Positions 8,501 to 14,707 of a stretch of 36,459 nt of DNA are shown piece after piece. The translations under genes and the position numbers were made by a program. Below the pieces are notes generated by a model. It had not been told where the DNA came from and did no database searches. It was given only the letters and a program-made list of their open reading frames with translations. The DNA is from Thermodesulfovibrionales bacterium (GTDB lineage: Bacteria > Nitrospirota > Thermodesulfovibrionia > Thermodesulfovibrionales > UBA1546), in the NCBI GenBank assembly GCA_030018605.1, contig JASEHP010000001.1, positions 1-36,459 on the forward strand, in the 5' to 3' direction. Every line of letters begins with the position of its first letter. Position 1 is the stretch's first letter.

Positions 8501-8934
8501 TTCAGGTCAACCTCAGATGGTTTTATCCCATGCGGATCTTTTGTGTTTTTCCCTTCAAGAACCCTCGGGCAGTCCTTCAGGTCAGGCTTTCCTGTTTTGG
8601 GATTAATCAATTCCTTTCTTACATAAGCGCCCTTTGGCCTGTCCTTGTACATGAGCGCCTTATGGACATAAAATCCTTTTGTGCAGAGGACGCCCCTGTT
8701 CACAGGGCTCTTGAGGTCTCCTTTAATTGCAATAACCTTTGTTACCTTGCCTGCTGCGTCAACTTCACAGTCTGCTATCATAGTGCACCCAACTGCACAA
8801 TATCTGCACTGTCCCACTGGAAATGTTTTTATAGAACCAGCAGCAAACAGCATTTCCGGCTTAGCAATCCCGGCCCCAGCGGCAGCAGCGGTTATAGCGC
8901 TTGCCCTTAGAAAATCTCTTCTACTGAGTTTCAT
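5599..8934 (-). CDS. napA: Periplasmic nitrate reductase catalytic subunit NapA, unusually large
   Basis: A molybdopterin (bis-MGD) enzyme reducing nitrate to nitrite in the periplasm. It has a Tat signal (SRRDFLRA, residues 4-11), a 4Fe-4S site (C43, C46, C50, C84) and the NapA Mo-ligand region PRMCMASAVVGY with Cys214. The TFGKDEPYGSLDDID, GSNTAEGHP, MGVNQKLQGTW and SFTGQPNACGG segments and the C-terminal TGRVVEHWHSGSMT and VFIPWFDEFKLIN segments all match NapA. Its Cys ligand sets it apart from NarG (Asp). At 1111 aa it exceeds the usual 750-950, with extra sequence mainly at about 90-145, 330-400 and 720-960. The gene follows a monohaem cytochrome by 18 bases and ends at an intrinsic terminator. 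A related oxyanion reductase cannot be fully excluded. Confidence 0.87.
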   Translation of the reverse strand: MKLSRRDFLRASAITAAAAGAGIAKPEMLFAAGSIKTFPVGQCRYCAVGCTMIADCEVDAAGKVTKVIAIKGDLKSPVNRGVLCTKGFYVHKALMYKDRPKGAYVRKELINPKTGKPDLKDCPRVLEGKNTKDPHGIKPSEVDLKENFVLIPWEDAIEFVADAVEKTVKENGKHSVAYYGSGQAGTEETHIMNKTLKGGGMLANNAVEGQPRMCMASAVVGYLYTFGKDEPYGSLDDIDVPDPDFGKTADTFFLIGSNTAEGHPIIFNRIAALKAKKPNVKVILADPRKTRSGTIADLWLPFATGRDLVLLNSIAYVITHELDGAKYDVEKGTVDAKWKYLDKKFIERHVSFGIHEDVKKTWVKTTYGGTRDAAWDLTYSAEPRKTYPNLKNKYASEEDVMKDLYKGFAVFLKFLEDYKPEKVSDAIFEGESPLLYDKATRTWKKISGPDAVRLAAKWYAEGYTLSAWCMGVNQKLQGTWTNASLHMINLITGQTVKPGRHSFSFTGQPNACGGIRAPGALCHALPYGRLVANPLHRAAVEGIWKGRAEAYLKKKGMSAEAIKAELDKIKIHDKPGPHTVEMFRRLGAGQIKIMINSTVNSGQSLPYSWPYRLAMAGAHKGAAWPLTVTLEAFPNATTMVSDVVLGASSWYEKEFIYGNLERRYQIVKQVIEPYGDTLPDHTIFACIMRRLEEKGLVPKGHVSMFWPAEYDGADWLKKTIEAGKTKDWNRKFSTNIWEELMALSKGTGYDFSGMNRKMLLEQNHGYRIPLPAEYHTNADVKKRYDKYVSSIQYAYPYDPHIDGKTAFYMKNMKEFNPVYGSWLEKNINDMKNDAEYHRAENLPSGWYASFYNSNAFINGMVDIKTPDGKTRKAPGWDGRAVAWANPWWACKFDGKQFVRHNTVEVLERAFNPSKVNENSALPFDVKAKYTVNVVGDPNKDMNALKNIALSPAEFHNLKHEYTKADGSKLLIIDTTDYKYGACTGRVVEHWHSGSMTARVPELTRAVPGAYVEINEILAKKLNIKNGDSVIVESPRGKIELPAKILDVQKATGGPRHDYVFIPWFDEFKLINMIMRDAFDPFSFQADFKMFAVKIYKGKTKGRQAEPGKIVV

Positions 8935-8952
8935 CTATGCCTCCTTTAGTTT

Positions 8953-9477
8953 TTACTTCTTGCCTTTTTTACTGGTTTTGCCAGCCGTTGGCTGTATGGT
9001 AAAACCGTCAGCGGTTATTGCATCTCCGAATGGAGAGTAATCGCCATTGGCAGCTATTGCCATTACTTTTAATTCTACGTCAACTTTTTCCTGAGGCGCC
9101 TTCCATTCAAATGCCCATGACCTGCGCTCAGAACCTTCTAATGTCTGTGTCAGATAGGAGTCTGAAAGCTGGGTGTTTTTCTTGTCAGATACTATTAATT
9201 CTCCTGCAGACGCCTTAACTGAAAATCCGCCCTGCACCTCACTCATGCTTTTTGTTTTGCAGTCTACACTCACGGTAAGTTTATATGTCATTCCCGGCTC
9301 ATATTGTTTTGGAATGCCTGTGACTTTAATAGTGGCTGGCGCGCTTGCTCCAGTGTGGCATGTATAGCATTCAAAATTTGGAGCGCTATTATTACTCGTG
9401 AAGCCTATTGAACCGAATAAGAGGGTAATGCTGAACAATACAATTAAATACATAACAGTCTTTTTAGTCTTTGCCAT
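8953..9477 (-). CDS. Exported monohaem c protein with Reeler-like domain
   Basis: The start is the Met at 9477 (MAKTKKTVMYLI), preceded by a GGGGTGG ribosome-binding site; the frame is open 19 codons further but those lack a signal-peptide character. The 174-aa product has a signal peptide, one CYTCH haem-c motif near the mature N-terminus, and a beta-sandwich region (GMTYKLTVSVDC to AFEWKAP). This layout is seen in Reeler-like or 'choice-of-anchor V' proteins, where one CxxCH precedes the sandwich. It ends in a Lys-rich tail. It sits directly upstream of napA, where an electron donor such as NapB would be expected, so a donor role is plausible but inferred. No second haem motif is present. 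Confidence 0.75.
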   Translation of the reverse strand: MAKTKKTVMYLIVLFSITLLFGSIGFTSNNSAPNFECYTCHTGASAPATIKVTGIPKQYEPGMTYKLTVSVDCKTKSMSEVQGGFSVKASAGELIVSDKKNTQLSDSYLTQTLEGSERRSWAFEWKAPQEKVDVELKVMAIAANGDYSPFGDAITADGFTIQPTAGKTSKKGKK

Positions 9478-9592
9478 ATCCACCCCTTTTCTCCCGGAGA
9501 CACTCACAAAAGGTCTTAAGCGGGACGTTCTCAAATCAGGCTTTCAGATATTTTCTTTTGTAAGGGTCTCTTTTGAGTTTTTAAAAATAAAA

Positions 9593-9612
9593 GGGGGAGC
9601 TTGCGCTCCCCC
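9593..9612 (-). terminator. Intrinsic terminator after the octahaem nitrite reductase gene
   Basis: On the minus strand an 8-bp GC-rich stem (GGGGGAGC with GCTCCCCC, 4-base loop) followed by TTTTATTTTT, 15 bases after the stop codon. It would end most transcripts before the monohaem cytochrome and napA, allowing the reductase to be made in excess. Confidence 0.9.
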
Positions 9613-9626
9613 AAATCTATCATTTA

Positions 9627-11396
9627 CTACTTTCCTGCTGGCATTGCTGCTGCTGCTCTTTTGTCAGCAATTGCCTTGTTCAGGATGTCAATGCCTTTCC
9701 ATGAAAGAACAACTGACCTTGCGAGTGTTACCTTGGCGTTCTCAATGTTATGGAAACCATCGGAATTCTCGCCGGTCCACCATTCCCAGTACATGTGCGC
9801 ATCTTCGTGGATCTTTCTAACTTCATTAAGTGTCTTCACATCAACACCCCAGTCTTTTGCGCGCTGGAATGCATCAACAAGTTCCCTCAGCCAGACCTCT
9901 GCCTTTCTCATGTTCTGCTTGACGTAGTTCTTCGCAGAGTCTGCGGCATAGCCGGCATCATGTGATGTCCAGTCCGGATGGCAGGTAAGGCATGGCTTCC
10001 ACTCCATCGCCCTTGGGGAAACATGGAAGTGGGAAGAATAGGTCTTGCCATCCTTGCCCTTCTTCTTGCCTGCTGTATGGCAGGTTGTGCAGGTTGCTCC
10101 AGCCTTTGCGTGAGTAGAGTTGTAGAATGCCTCTGCCTCAGGGTGCTGCGACTTCCAGAGCTTTGCGCCTGTGATATAGTGGGCTAAATCAAAATATTTC
10201 CACTTTTCAAGGTGCTTTTTAAAGGTCTCATCAACAATCTTATGCTTTTCAACCTTTGCCAGTCCCTTGAACGGGAAGTGGTTGGTCCTTCTGTCAGTTG
10301 CAAAGTCAAGGGCTACAGGCGGCTTGCCCCATTCAGACTTTTCATAGTCAAAGTGGAGACCGCAGTTGTACTCAACATGGCACTGACCGCACTGAAGTAT
10401 TGGGTCATACTTGCTGAGGATTGCAATCTTCCTCTCATGTCCGCGGAATCCGAGGCCGTCTTTATTGCTGTAAACCTTGATATCTGCCTTTCCGGGGTAG
10501 CCCTCATGCCAGAGTGTGTCGGTCTGGGTTGTGAGCGCCTCTATAAGAGCGTCTCTCACAATCCTCGGTTTTGCCGCATGCGGGTCATGGCAATGAATAC
10601 ATGGCAGAGCGTTCCTCAGATACTTCACCGCATTGTAAGCAGGATTTCCTGCTCTGCTGATGTCAGAGGTCTTTGGTGAAGGATCGCCCATGTACGGCCA
10701 TGCAAGATGGTCGTCAGATGATTTACATTTTAAACAAACAGGAACTGCCGCAGGAGCTGTCCTTTCCTGAAATGCCTTCTTGGGAGCCTTGAGGTCAACA
10801 TCAGGATATGCATCATAGAGGACATCCCATGCCTTGGGGGCTATGCCGCTCTTGTCTATTACATACTTGAAACCATTCTTTGACTTGAACCTTCCGCCGT
10901 AAGACCTGTCATTAATCAGATGGTCAATAAGCATATACTTGTGGCTTCTGGTCTCATTGTGGCTGATTTCAAAGGCATAAGGTCTGATGAGGGTTTCCCA
11001 GAAAGGCGAGCGGGACTTGGGGTCGCCCTTGTCAAACTGAGCCTTTTTCTCATAGTTGTGACCGATGAAACTTGCGTGCTGGTCTTTGTGACACTTGCCG
11101 CATGCCTCGTGGTCAGTGTTGGTTGAAGGTCTGCTCTTCACGTCTGCAAGGTGTTTGTCAATGCCATCATGACAGTTGATGCAGTTTACAGTCTTGTGGA
11201 TTCCATTTGTGTGGAAATCCTTAATAAGGGCATGGCATGCGTAGCATGTCTCTACCTTTACATCTTTTACTGCAGCTTTTGCTGCGGCTTTTGCAGGGAC
11301 AGCTTTCTTCTGGGCATCAGCACTCGTATAATAGACGCCTCCTACTATGACAAGCGCCAGAACTAAAATAAATGATACATAAATCTTTTTACTCAT
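9627..11396 (-). CDS. Octahaem cytochrome c nitrite reductase (ONR type, ammonia-forming)
   Basis: The start is the Met at 11396 (MSKKIYV) after AAGGAGG; 17 earlier codons lack a signal. The 589-aa protein has a signal anchor (5-25) and eight haem-c sites: CxxCH at 51, 72, 99, 266, 336, 436 and 469, and CLKCK at 221. Lys-ligated haem 4 with seven His haems is the mark of octahaem nitrite reductases (Thioalkalivibrio type), which reduce nitrite to ammonium; pentahaem NrfA has its CxxCK first. After haem 6, HVEYNC supplies the catalytic Tyr343 and Cys345, the spacing that forms the Tyr-Cys crosslink in that enzyme, and HFHVSP supplies a candidate catalytic His. The C-terminal 110 residues are helical. 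It leads the cluster, just after the kinase/regulator pair. Confidence 0.92.
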   Translation of the reverse strand: MSKKIYVSFILVLALVIVGGVYYTSADAQKKAVPAKAAAKAAVKDVKVETCYACHALIKDFHTNGIHKTVNCINCHDGIDKHLADVKSRPSTNTDHEACGKCHKDQHASFIGHNYEKKAQFDKGDPKSRSPFWETLIRPYAFEISHNETRSHKYMLIDHLINDRSYGGRFKSKNGFKYVIDKSGIAPKAWDVLYDAYPDVDLKAPKKAFQERTAPAAVPVCLKCKSSDDHLAWPYMGDPSPKTSDISRAGNPAYNAVKYLRNALPCIHCHDPHAAKPRIVRDALIEALTTQTDTLWHEGYPGKADIKVYSNKDGLGFRGHERKIAILSKYDPILQCGQCHVEYNCGLHFDYEKSEWGKPPVALDFATDRRTNHFPFKGLAKVEKHKIVDETFKKHLEKWKYFDLAHYITGAKLWKSQHPEAEAFYNSTHAKAGATCTTCHTAGKKKGKDGKTYSSHFHVSPRAMEWKPCLTCHPDWTSHDAGYAADSAKNYVKQNMRKAEVWLRELVDAFQRAKDWGVDVKTLNEVRKIHEDAHMYWEWWTGENSDGFHNIENAKVTLARSVVLSWKGIDILNKAIADKRAAAAMPAGK

Positions 11397-11436
11397 CCAA
11401 AATACCTCCTTATTGAAGTGATGCATCTTTTTTGCT

Positions 11437-11470
11437 GCTTGGACCATTTTACTGCTTTGACCATTTTGTT
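11437..11470. repeat. 17-bp tandem duplication in the nitrite reductase leader
   Basis: Two adjacent 17-base units, GCTTGGACCATTTTACT and GCTTTGACCATTTTGTT, differing at four positions and lying 41-74 bases upstream of the start codon. They may be regulator half-sites or a chance duplication; no function is shown. Confidence 0.55.
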
Positions 11471-11546
11471 GTGCTTCTCACCCCCCTTATCTTATTTGTG
11501 GTAATCAATTTTATAATAATAGCACATTAATATAATTTTTGGGTTA

Positions 11547-11583
11547 GTAAATGTGCGGTTAATTTGTGTAAAGATTCGGTAAA
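11547..11583 (-). promoter_or_regulatory. Possible response-regulator binding region: TTTAC direct repeats
   Basis: On the minus strand TTTAC occurs three times, at 11583, 11572 and 11551, that is 11 and 21 bases apart. OmpR-family regulators bind direct repeats spaced by one or two helical turns, and an OmpR-type regulator gene ends 35 bases away. The repeats lie about 155-190 bases upstream of the nitrite reductase start. An AT-rich stretch with TATTAT/TATAAA between them and the gene could hold the -10 box. Tentative. Confidence 0.35.
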
Positions 11584-11617
11584 AGTGTTTTTAGGAGAAA
11601 ACGTCTGAAAATGCGGA

Positions 11618-12295
11618 CTACTGTCTGAATTTGTATCCGGCGCCGGACACAGTCAAAATGTACTCCGGCTCGGAAGGATTTTTTTCTATCTTATGCCTGA
11701 GATGCTGGATATGGACGTCTATGACTCTGCTCCATGAATATATTTCAGATTCCCTCCATATCTTTTTTCTGATAAATTGCCTGCTGATTACTTCGCCTCT
11801 GTTTGTGATAAAGAGATGCAGCAGTTCATATTCCTTCGGGGTGAGTTCAATCTCTTTGCCTTTGACTTTAACTGTGTGAGCGCTGAAATTAACTTCCAGA
11901 TTATTGATTACGATTGTGCTGTCAACAGGCATGGTCCTTTTGAGGCACGCTCTTATTCTCGCTATGAGTTCAAGCGTTTCAAAAGGTTTTACTATGTAAT
12001 CGTCAGCGCCGCTTTCAAAGCCCATTACCTTATCAAAGACGCTGTCTTTTGCTGTGAGCATAATAATGGGTATTCTGGGATACTGGTCTTTCAATAACCT
12101 GCATATCTGGATTCCGTCGCTGTCAGGGAGCATGAGGTCAAGTATTATAATATCCGGCAGCTGATTATTCAGTATATCGTGCGCTTCTGCCCAATTGGCG
12201 GCTGTGACAGCATCAAACCCGTACAACTCAAAGTTTGCCTTAAGCACTTTTAATATGTCAGGGTCATCATCTACAACAAGCAGTTGTTTTTTCAT
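11618..12295 (-). CDS. OmpR/PhoB-family response regulator
   Basis: A 225-aa two-domain regulator. The receiver domain has the acidic pair D9-D11 (VVDDDPD), phospho-acceptor Asp53 (IIILDLMLP), the conserved Thr in MLTAKD and Lys104 in YIVKPF. The C-terminal winged helix (about 128-225) has the ELTPKEYELLHLF and VIDVHIQHLRHKIE motifs. Phosphorylation would come from the kinase whose 3' end overlaps this gene by 29 bases, the usual sign of a cognate pair. Being directly upstream of the nitrite reductase, it most likely controls the nitrate/nitrite genes; that target is inferred. The remnant at 1346-1417 has the same C-terminus pattern. Confidence 0.93.
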   Translation of the reverse strand: MKKQLLVVDDDPDILKVLKANFELYGFDAVTAANWAEAHDILNNQLPDIIILDLMLPDSDGIQICRLLKDQYPRIPIIMLTAKDSVFDKVMGFESGADDYIVKPFETLELIARIRACLKRTMPVDSTIVINNLEVNFSAHTVKVKGKEIELTPKEYELLHLFITNRGEVISRQFIRKKIWRESEIYSWSRVIDVHIQHLRHKIEKNPSEPEYILTVSGAGYKFRQ

Positions 12296-13919
12296 CCAGA
12301 AAAACCTCTTTTCTTGTCATCGGTACAGTGAACCAGAAGCGGCTGCCTTTGCCTTCAGCAGTCTTTAGCCCTATCTCTCCGTTATGCGCTTCTATTATGC
12401 CTTTGCATATTGCAAGTCCCAGCCCTGTGCCGTCTTTCACGCCTCTTGAGTAGAATTGTCTGAATACCATCTCTTTTTCAGCCTCAGCGATACCATATCC
12501 CCTGTCCTCTACGCTTGCATTTGCATATCCGTTCGTTCCGGCGAGCGTGACAATGATATCGGATGATTCAGGACTGAAGTTTAACGCATTGGACAGAAGA
12601 TTTGTCAGCACCTGCTTTATCCTGTCTTCATCAGCATGAACTGTTACATCCTCTCCCCTGAGTTCTATATTGACTTTTTTCCCCTCCGCCAATGACCTGA
12701 AGCCTGTGATAACCTCATCAAAAACATCGTTCAGGTTTATTTCTTTAAAATGCATTTCAAATTCACCAAGTTCTATCCGCTCGTAGTCAATCACGTTATT
12801 TACCAGCCTTATCAGCCTCTCGGCATTATTTTTTATTACCTCAAAAAATACTTTAAGGTCTTCCTCATTCTCTTTTCCGTGCATTGAAAGTCTTACGGAG
12901 AGGTAATCCATTGCTCCTTTTATGGACGTAAGGGGCGTCCTTAATTCGTGTGAGATATTTGCAATAAAAGCGGATTTTGTTTTATTTAATCTCAACAGGC
13001 TCTCGTTTTTTTCTGTAAGTTCCCTCGTAGCTGTGATTATCTTATCATGGAGACACCTATGGTATTCATCAATAGACTTTGCCATGTCTATAAAAGATTT
13101 GCTTAACTCTTCAAGTTCGTCATTTGTTTTGATAACCGGGATATCAGGATTGCCGTCTTTTGAGAAAGCAAGCATGAGGGTTCTAATTTTTTTTATGGGG
13201 CTTATGACAAGTCGTTTTGTTGTCATAAACAACACGGCGATGAGCACCGCAACGGTAATAATGCTGCCGAACAGCATGTATTTTCTGTCAGAATGTATTA
13301 CATTGAATGCATAGTCCATCGGGATGGATACACTTATGGCTCCTCTTATGTCGCCGACATTATAGCCCTGCTTGTCATGGCAGTGAAGACATGCCTTTTC
13401 AACATAAAGCGGGGCAATGTATCTGAAGTAATAAGAGCGTCCAATCTTTTCAACAGTTGATGAGTCTTTTAGTTTTTTTGTCTCAAAGTCTTGAAGCGCT
13501 TTCTTTTCAAAGGCGTCAGGGGCATTTTCGGGATTCATGAGTTTAAGGCTGGTTATATGAAACCAGAAGAGCCCTTCTTTCGCAGCGTACATGGAAAGTT
13601 CTTTTGTGACCATGGCAGGATTTCTCTTAACATACCTCATGCCCTCGGTATCGACTATCTCTGATTTCATGCCTTTAAGATAAGGGTTTGGCTTTATCCA
13701 TGGCAGCCTTTCCACAAATACCCCTCCGTGGTCAGCGATCCACCTTCTTGTAATTACCAGCTGCTGGAACAGCGCCTTTGCCTGCATCTCTATCTGAGTG
13801 AGCACAAGCCTCTCGTGTCTTTTGGAAATGACGATAAGTGTTATTCCCATTACGGCAGCAAGGATTATGATTGTGGAGATTATATACTTCAGGCTAAGGT
13901 TTATCCGCATCTGAAACAT
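12267..13919 (-). CDS. Membrane sensor histidine kinase with haem-c DUF3365 domain
   Basis: The start was placed at the ATG at 13919; the frame is open to a TTG at 13943, and an ATG at 13910 is also possible. A first transmembrane helix is followed by a periplasmic domain of about 160 residues holding one haem-c motif, CLHCH, in the context VEKACLHCHDKQG. That is the Tll0287/DUF3365 type, used to sense redox state or small ligands such as NO. Then come a second transmembrane helix, a HAMP linker, a HisKA dimerisation domain (NISHELRTPLTSI, phospho-acceptor His) and an HATPase domain with an N box (LTNLLSNALNFS) and a GTGLGLAI motif. It overlaps its regulator. A haem-based sensor beside nitrite reduction suggests NO, nitrite or redox sensing. 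Confidence 0.9.
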   Translation of the reverse strand: MFQMRINLSLKYIISTIIILAAVMGITLIVISKRHERLVLTQIEMQAKALFQQLVITRRWIADHGGVFVERLPWIKPNPYLKGMKSEIVDTEGMRYVKRNPAMVTKELSMYAAKEGLFWFHITSLKLMNPENAPDAFEKKALQDFETKKLKDSSTVEKIGRSYYFRYIAPLYVEKACLHCHDKQGYNVGDIRGAISVSIPMDYAFNVIHSDRKYMLFGSIITVAVLIAVLFMTTKRLVISPIKKIRTLMLAFSKDGNPDIPVIKTNDELEELSKSFIDMAKSIDEYHRCLHDKIITATRELTEKNESLLRLNKTKSAFIANISHELRTPLTSIKGAMDYLSVRLSMHGKENEEDLKVFFEVIKNNAERLIRLVNNVIDYERIELGEFEMHFKEINLNDVFDEVITGFRSLAEGKKVNIELRGEDVTVHADEDRIKQVLTNLLSNALNFSPESSDIIVTLAGTNGYANASVEDRGYGIAEAEKEMVFRQFYSRGVKDGTGLGLAICKGIIEAHNGEIGLKTAEGKGSRFWFTVPMTRKEVFLDEKTTACCR

Positions 13920-13923
13920 CCAT

Positions 13924-13939
13924 CGGAACAGCTGTTCCG
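13924..13939. promoter_or_regulatory. Perfect 16-bp palindrome at the kinase start
   Basis: CGGAACAGCTGTTCCG is its own reverse complement and lies 5 bases upstream of the chosen kinase start. It could be an operator overlapping the translation start. If the TTG at 13943 were the start, it would be coding. Confidence 0.4.
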
Positions 13940-14027
13940 GCAATATAAGAACATTACATGATTCATATTCTGTAGTATAACAAAACAGGGGTGAAGGTCA
14001 ACAGGGGGCAGCCTCCCCTAAAGTAGC

Positions 14028-14207
14028 GATAAACAGGATTGGTTTGAGCGACATTAGAGATTTTTCGTTTTCGTTCTTGGCGAAATGCAGCACTAACAGC
14101 CGCAACTGTCTGATGCCGAGGCATCGGCAGAGTTTTGCGGCTGTAGCGGAATGAGCCGTAGAACGACAGAAAAATATCTGCGGAAGCGAAAGCCAATCCT
14201 GTTTATC
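14028..14207. repeat. Nested palindromic element, copy A (~180 bp)
   Basis: The ends form a perfect 15-bp inverted repeat (GATAAACAGGATTGG with CCAATCCTGTTTATC). Inside are further paired arms: TCGTTCT/AGAACGA, ACAGCCGCAA/TTGCGGCTGT and a central GATGC/GCATC hairpin. Unpaired segments GCGAAATG and GTAGCGGAATGAGC recur in copy B at 30854-31042, whose arms differ in sequence but still pair. It fills most of the 13944-14276 gap, in which I see no gene. A REP/MITE-like repeat or structured RNA is likely. Confidence 0.85.
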
Positions 14208-14276
14208 AGCAGATTTCGGGACTCATTTCCATGAGAAAACAGCAGGGAAGACCGCCCGCATTGCTTTAATTTAATG

Positions 14277-14405
14277 CTAATGCGCTCCGTGTATAAGAAC
14301 CGGCAGGCATCTGACACACACGAACTTTTCTGTCCCTTCATGGATACACTTAAGATATACCACTCCCTTGTTTGATTGTCCGCATACAAAACACGTTGGT
14401 TCCAT
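14277..14405 (-). CDS. 42-aa protein with two CxxC pairs (zinc-ribbon-like)
   Basis: A short gene starting at ATG 14405, with GGAGGAA six bases upstream lying within the end of the DUF1858 gene, and ending in TAG at 14277. It has Cys pairs CFVC (5/8) and CVRC (30/33), an additional Cys20 and a His22, the pattern of a small zinc ribbon or redox knuckle. The mature residues are hydrophilic with no membrane segment. I do not recognise a named family. It is the third gene of an operon with two other Cys-rich proteins behind the TATGA-N6-TCATA sites, so a thiol or metal role in the same stress response is plausible. Confidence 0.75.
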   Translation of the reverse strand: MEPTCFVCGQSNKGVVYLKCIHEGTEKFVCVRCLPVLIHGAH

Positions 14406-14407
14406 TT

Positions 14408-14620
14408 TTATTCCTCCAGTGAATTAAGTTCTTCTATAACCTTGCCGGGGTCAACATTATGCATCATTGCGCCGAATGAAAGAGACTCCACCTTCATGCC
14501 CGGACATGTGAAGCAGCCGTTGCCGAAATACTTTTCTATGACCTTTGACGCAGCAGTGCTGTGTTTTACTATGTCTCCTATTACGCTGTCTTTTGTAAAT
14601 TTTGTCTTTGTCGCTATCAT
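14408..14620 (-). CDS. DUF1858 hybrid-cluster-associated redox disulfide protein
   Basis: A 70-aa protein matching the DUF1858 / 'hybrid cluster protein-associated redox disulfide' family. It has an N-terminal VIGDIVKHSTAASKVIEKYF helix pair, the GCFTCPGM motif with C36 and C39, and a C-terminal DPGKVIEELNSLEE helix. Relatives sit next to hybrid cluster protein or form the N-terminus of ScdA/RIC iron-sulfur repair proteins, linking them to nitric oxide stress. The start at 14620 follows AAAGGAGG. A TATGA-N6-TCATA palindrome lies about 75 bases upstream. No hcp gene is in the window. Confidence 0.88.
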   Translation of the reverse strand: MIATKTKFTKDSVIGDIVKHSTAASKVIEKYFGNGCFTCPGMKVESLSFGAMMHNVDPGKVIEELNSLEE

Positions 14621-14691
14621 CTCTGCCTCCTTTAATGTTCAGGATTTTGCCTGTTCTTGCTTTCAGTTTAACTATAAACTCAAAAGAAGTT

Positions 14692-14707
14692 TATGATATG
14701 TGTCATA
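14692..14707. promoter_or_regulatory. CRP/FNR-type operator TATGA-N6-TCATA (site 1)
   Basis: TATGA, six bases, TCATA. It precedes the DUF1858 gene and overlaps the stop codon of the Cys-rich gene upstream. On the minus strand TATAGT (14676-14671) or TAGTTA (14673-14668) could serve as -10. The same palindrome occurs at 15220 and 15262. Confidence 0.65.

Noticed and set aside
5767..8910. Long open frames on the plus strand opposite napA (up to about 254 codons)
   Set aside because: They lack ribosome-binding sites and recognisable motifs, and the minus strand carries a complete, conserved NapA. They are by-products of its codon use.
5599..8934. NarG or NxrA nitrate/nitrite oxidoreductase
   Set aside because: The Mo ligand is Cys, not Asp, the motifs are NapA-type, and NarH, NarI and NarJ are missing.
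9627..11396. Hydroxylamine oxidoreductase or octahaem tetrathionate reductase
   Set aside because: HAO has a CxxCH haem 4 with a Tyr crosslink to another subunit. Here haem 4 is CxxCK and Tyr-x-Cys follows haem 6, as in ONR. OTR also has a Lys-ligated haem, so a tree is needed, but the Tyr-x-Cys and NapA neighbour favour ONR.
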